Assembly (NCBI GenBank): GCA_964463485.1 | Contig: CAYXDO010000083.1 | Coordinates: 1-46,050, forward strand | Direction: 5' to 3' | Length of the DNA stretch: 46,050 nt | Origin: CAYXDO01 sp964463485 | GTDB lineage: Bacteria; Myxococcota; Kuafuiibacteriia; Kuafuiibacteriales; Kuafuiibacteriaceae | In this document: positions 43,351 through 46,050 of the stretch, piece after piece | Layout: each line of letters starts with the position of its first letter | Numbering within the stretch: the first letter of the stretch is position 1 | Translations under genes and position numbers: made by a program | The notes under the pieces: model-generated | The model's database searches: none | What the model saw: only the letters and a program-made list of their open reading frames with translations | What the model was told of the DNA's origin: nothing

Positions 43351-45731
43351 TGGTAGAGATCCACGCGACGATTGATTCGCTCTTCGGGTCCGACGTTCAG
43401 CGAAAGCGACTTCCTCTTCCCGAGCTGCCGGTTCTCGACCAACACGTCGTGTCGCCCCGGCACCACCTTCACGAACTCCCAACCTTCGAGCACGCGACCA
43501 TTCACCGTCACGATCGTGCCCGCCGGAGGGATCGGGACGATGGTGATGTACCCAAACACGTTGGGCTCCGACGAAAAATCCACCTTCAGCTTGCGCCCCG
43601 CCTCCACCTCGATCTCGCGACGCTCGGCCGCGTGGAACTCGCACTTGACCTCCACCGTGTAGCGCCCAGCCTTGAGCCCGTAGCCCGCGATGGGCGTCGC
43701 GCCCGCGGACTTTCCGTCGATCGTCACGGGGCACCCGCTCGGCTCGCTCGCTACGGAGATCTCTCCGGGCGGAATCGAGGACGGATTGATCGCGAGCTCG
43801 AAGGACTCCGTGCGCAGCTCGCCGTCCTTGAGCAACAAACCTTTGCTCGTGCCGATGAAGCCCTTCTTCTCGAGCTCGATGATGATCTGCTGCGCCGGCA
43901 AGCCTTCGATCGTCATCGGCGTGGTCCCCTTCTGGAGCTTCCCGTTGATGCTGACCGAGGCTCCGGCCGGCACACTCTCGATCACCAACCCCGCCATCTC
44001 GCGCTCCAGCGTGACCGACACGCGCTTCTTTCCGGCGTTCGGGTAGAGGATCTCGCGCGATCGATGCAACCGGTACCCCGGCAGCGACACCTCGATGCCG
44101 AGCGGCTGGGACGTGGCCAAATTCGGAATGTCGCACGGAGTCACGCAGCCCGCGCCGAGCCCGTCGATCGTGATGCTCGCTCCAGGCGGCACCGACTCCA
44201 TGACCAAGATCGTCGGCTCCACGCCACCGTCCCTGGCCTTCGTCAGCCCGAGCTCTTCCTTGGCCTGCCTAGCCTCCCGAGCGAGCGCGAAGATCCCTTC
44301 CTTGGCCTTCCCAAAAACGCCGAGCACCGCGAGCGCGGCGACGAGCGACAGCCCCCCGAAGGTCGAGAGCGCGAGCACCCATCGCTTTCGGCGGAGCCTC
44401 CAGGACGCCCGGATGTCGAACCAGAAGCTCTGGATCCACTTGGCGACCTTGACCCCGAAGGGCTCCGCGGGCTCCGGCACGCGTATGTCTTCGAACGCCA
44501 CCGCAGGGAGCACCGCCACCGAGTCCTTCGTGATCTCCACGCGCGCCGAGCTCTTCTCCTTCGGAGGCGGCTCCGGATCGGGCTTCGAACGAAGCTCACG
44601 CCTGGCCCGCTCGGGCTCCATCATGCGCGTGTCGTCTCCGCGATCTTCGTCCGCCACCAGCGCCGCCCCGAGCGCCTGCCGAAGCTCCGAAGACTCCACC
44701 ACCTTGCCCGCGATCCGCACCGAAGCGCCCCGCGCGAGCTCCGCACGCACCGGCTGATCGGGCGTCGGCTCGGACACCGATCGCGCCTCCTCGATCACGT
44801 CCCCGTGCTCCGGAGCTCCAAACAGATCGGAGACGAGGTCGCCCAAGCGCTCCTTGCTGGGCTTCGGGCGCTCCTGCGCAGAGAAACGATTGAGCGCATG
44901 GCGCATGTCGTCCGCGGCCTGCCAGCGCTGGTTCACGTTCTTCTCGAGCGCCTTCATCACTACGGCCTCGAGATCCTGCGGATAGTCGCGCGCCTTCTTC
45001 GAAGGCGGAGCGATCGGATCGTTCACGATCGCGCTCAAGATCCCGCCCGGGCCCTCCTTGTTGAACAGCCGGAGCCCCGTCGTGATCTCGTAGAGGATGA
45101 TGCCGACCGAGAAGAGGTCCGAGCGCCCGTCCAGCTCCTCCCCGCGCGCCTGCTCCGGCGACATGTACGACAGCTTGCCCTTCGTGAACCCGGCCTCGGT
45201 CTTGGTCAGACGCGACTTCGACTTGGCGACGCCGAAGTCGATGAGCTTCACCACGCCGTCGTAGCCGATCATCACGTTCTGCGGCGTGACGTCGCGGTGG
45301 ACGATGGCCAGGTGGCGACCCTTCGAGTCCCGAGCGTTATGCGCGTGGCCTAGCCCCGCAAGCAGCTCCGCGATGATGAACGCGAGCAGCCCGCGGGGCA
45401 GAGTCATCTTCGTGGCGCGAGCCTTCTCGTGTAAGGCCAGGAGGCTGTGGCCGGCCACGTACTCCATGGCCATGAAGTAGTAGCCTTCGACTTTCCCGTG
45501 GTCATAGACGCGCGCGACGTTGGCGTGGTCGAGGTTCGTGACGATCCGAGCCTCGTCGAGGAACATCCGGATGAAGCCCTCCTCGCCGGCGAGGTGAGGA
45601 AGGATGCGCTTGAGCGCGACGATCTGCCCGCGCCCGTCCTGGGCGAGGAAGATCTCGGCCATTCCGCCCTGCGCGAGCTTCCGCAGCAGGCGGTAATTGC
45701 CAAACTCGACTGGGTACTTCTCCTTCGCCAA
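43347..45731 (-). CDS. Ser/Thr protein kinase with PEGA domains
   Basis: A 794-residue transmembrane kinase. Kinase domain (about 10-280): glycine loop QGGMAEI, Lys41, HRDVTPQN (145-152), DFG (165-167) and SPEQARG. Then a cytoplasmic linker, one membrane helix (451-474), and a periplasmic part with about four PEGA-type repeats, each opening like VxSxPxGAxVxIxG (for example VPPGASITIDG, VPAGASVSING, EPSGCPVTIDG). The start is TTG with GGAGG just upstream. PEGA kinases of this layout are common in Myxococcota and are thought to sense the envelope. The downstream lipoprotein is translationally coupled and may be a partner. Confidence 0.93.
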   Translation of the reverse strand: MAKEKYPVEFGNYRLLRKLAQGGMAEIFLAQDGRGQIVALKRILPHLAGEEGFIRMFLDEARIVTNLDHANVARVYDHGKVEGYYFMAMEYVAGHSLLALHEKARATKMTLPRGLLAFIIAELLAGLGHAHNARDSKGRHLAIVHRDVTPQNVMIGYDGVVKLIDFGVAKSKSRLTKTEAGFTKGKLSYMSPEQARGEELDGRSDLFSVGIILYEITTGLRLFNKEGPGGILSAIVNDPIAPPSKKARDYPQDLEAVVMKALEKNVNQRWQAADDMRHALNRFSAQERPKPSKERLGDLVSDLFGAPEHGDVIEEARSVSEPTPDQPVRAELARGASVRIAGKVVESSELRQALGAALVADEDRGDDTRMMEPERARRELRSKPDPEPPPKEKSSARVEITKDSVAVLPAVAFEDIRVPEPAEPFGVKVAKWIQSFWFDIRASWRLRRKRWVLALSTFGGLSLVAALAVLGVFGKAKEGIFALAREARQAKEELGLTKARDGGVEPTILVMESVPPGASITIDGLGAGCVTPCDIPNLATSQPLGIEVSLPGYRLHRSREILYPNAGKKRVSVTLEREMAGLVIESVPAGASVSINGKLQKGTTPMTIEGLPAQQIIIELEKKGFIGTSKGLLLKDGELRTESFELAINPSSIPPGEISVASEPSGCPVTIDGKSAGATPIAGYGLKAGRYTVEVKCEFHAAERREIEVEAGRKLKVDFSSEPNVFGYITIVPIPPAGTIVTVNGRVLEGWEFVKVVPGRHDVLVENRQLGKRKSLSLNVGPEERINRRVDLYQ

Positions 45732-45795
45732 TCGACCTCCGGGGGTCGAGTGATGATGTCCGCGTTTTCGGAGATGGAAAAGGGAGATGTGTGCG

Positions 45796-46050
45796 TCACT
45801 CGACGCGATGCTGGATTTGCGCAGGAACCCCCGTTCGCGACGGAATCGTGAACCGAAACGACTTCTTGGCGCCGGGCTTCAAGACGCGGCCGCCGCTCAC
45901 GTCGTGTTGGTAGCTCGCGACGACCTTCCCTGAAGTGTCAGCGGGCAGGATCGTCAACACCAGGTCCTGAATGCCTTTTTCGCCGTCGTTCGAGATCGTC
46001 CCAGTGACCGCGAGGAGCCCCCCGACCTCCTTCACCTGACCGTCCGGCCC
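45796..46050 (-). CDS. C-terminus of a DUF3426/FxLYD-like protein, cut by the window
   Basis: The last 85 residues of a frame open to the window edge, ending just before the kinase gene. The visible part is an Ig-like beta-sandwich: GTISNDGEKGIQDLVLTILP, then GGRVLKPGAKKSFRFTIPS, a pattern of DUF3426/FxLYD domains often attached to zinc-ribbon membrane proteins. The family is a guess from this fragment. The 64-base gap to the kinase suggests one transcript. Confidence 0.6.
   Translation of the reverse strand, partial: GPDGQVKEVGGLLAVTGTISNDGEKGIQDLVLTILPADTSGKVVASYQHDVSGGRVLKPGAKKSFRFTIPSRTGVPAQIQHRVE

Noticed and set aside
42904..44136. 410-residue minus-strand frame extending the lipoprotein upstream
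   Set aside because: The upstream part overlaps the kinase in another frame; the ATGA junction and signal peptide fix the start at 43350.
43350..45353. 667-residue plus-strand frame
   Set aside because: Antisense to the kinase gene, with Arg/His/Leu-rich composition typical of shadows.

Overview
The window looks like part of a Myxococcota (delta-proteobacterial) chromosome. It is GC-rich and densely coding. It carries an AgmK/GltI-like giant TPR gene next to an AgmX/GltJ-like gene (zinc ribbon, GYF domain, one TM, AgmX/PglI C-terminus), a PEGA-domain Ser/Thr kinase, and a protein resembling a family I know mainly from myxobacteria. This assignment is inferred from gene content; no rRNA or tRNA gene was found.

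Layout. 1-163: a variable tandem repeat, then a weak hairpin. 164-7429 (minus): a tightly packed housekeeping operon, ihfB/HU-like > mnmA > rnc > lipoprotein cyclophilin > era > der > tandem DsbA/HCCA-isomerase-like protein. Five of its six junctions are 4-nt overlaps or direct abutments; the sixth is a longer overlap. A promoter candidate lies just upstream. 7576-10409 (minus): queE, queC (preQ0 synthesis) and a lipoprotein. 10498-11718 (plus): a two-gene cassette that looks less GC-rich, a small unknown protein and an endonuclease/exonuclease/phosphatase-family gene with a frameshift. 11735-13864 (minus): two uncharacterised proteins. 13864-17029: a DUF1501 protein and a small protein on the minus strand, divergent from a DUF1549/DUF1553 protein with a CXXCH motif.

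17177-21847 (minus): gltJ-like gene > TIGR04552-like protein > rhomboid-like membrane protein whose catalytic Ser is replaced by Asp. 22133-34522 (minus): the 4.1-kilo-residue TPR protein, separated from gltJ by a structured spacer with its own promoter candidate. 34535-37527 (minus): a compact lasso-peptide-like RiPP set: asparagine-synthetase-type cyclase, 65-residue precursor and HPr-kinase-like protein. No leader peptidase or RRE (B1/B2) gene is in the window. The set runs into the giant TPR gene with a 12-nt gap. 37528-37813: simple-sequence repeats. 37814-41200 (minus): secreted gingipain-type (C25) protease. 41385-42245 (minus): 3-hydroxybutyryl-CoA dehydrogenase. 42464-46050 (minus): an envelope/signalling operon of a partial gene, PEGA kinase, lipoprotein and small acidic protein.

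The most interesting parts are the incomplete lasso-like RiPP set joined to a motility-type TPR gene, the GltI/GltJ pair, the Ser-to-Asp pseudo-rhomboid, and the frameshifted nuclease cassette. Several start codons are non-ATG (GTG/TTG) and were chosen by overlaps, Shine-Dalgarno matches and domain boundaries.
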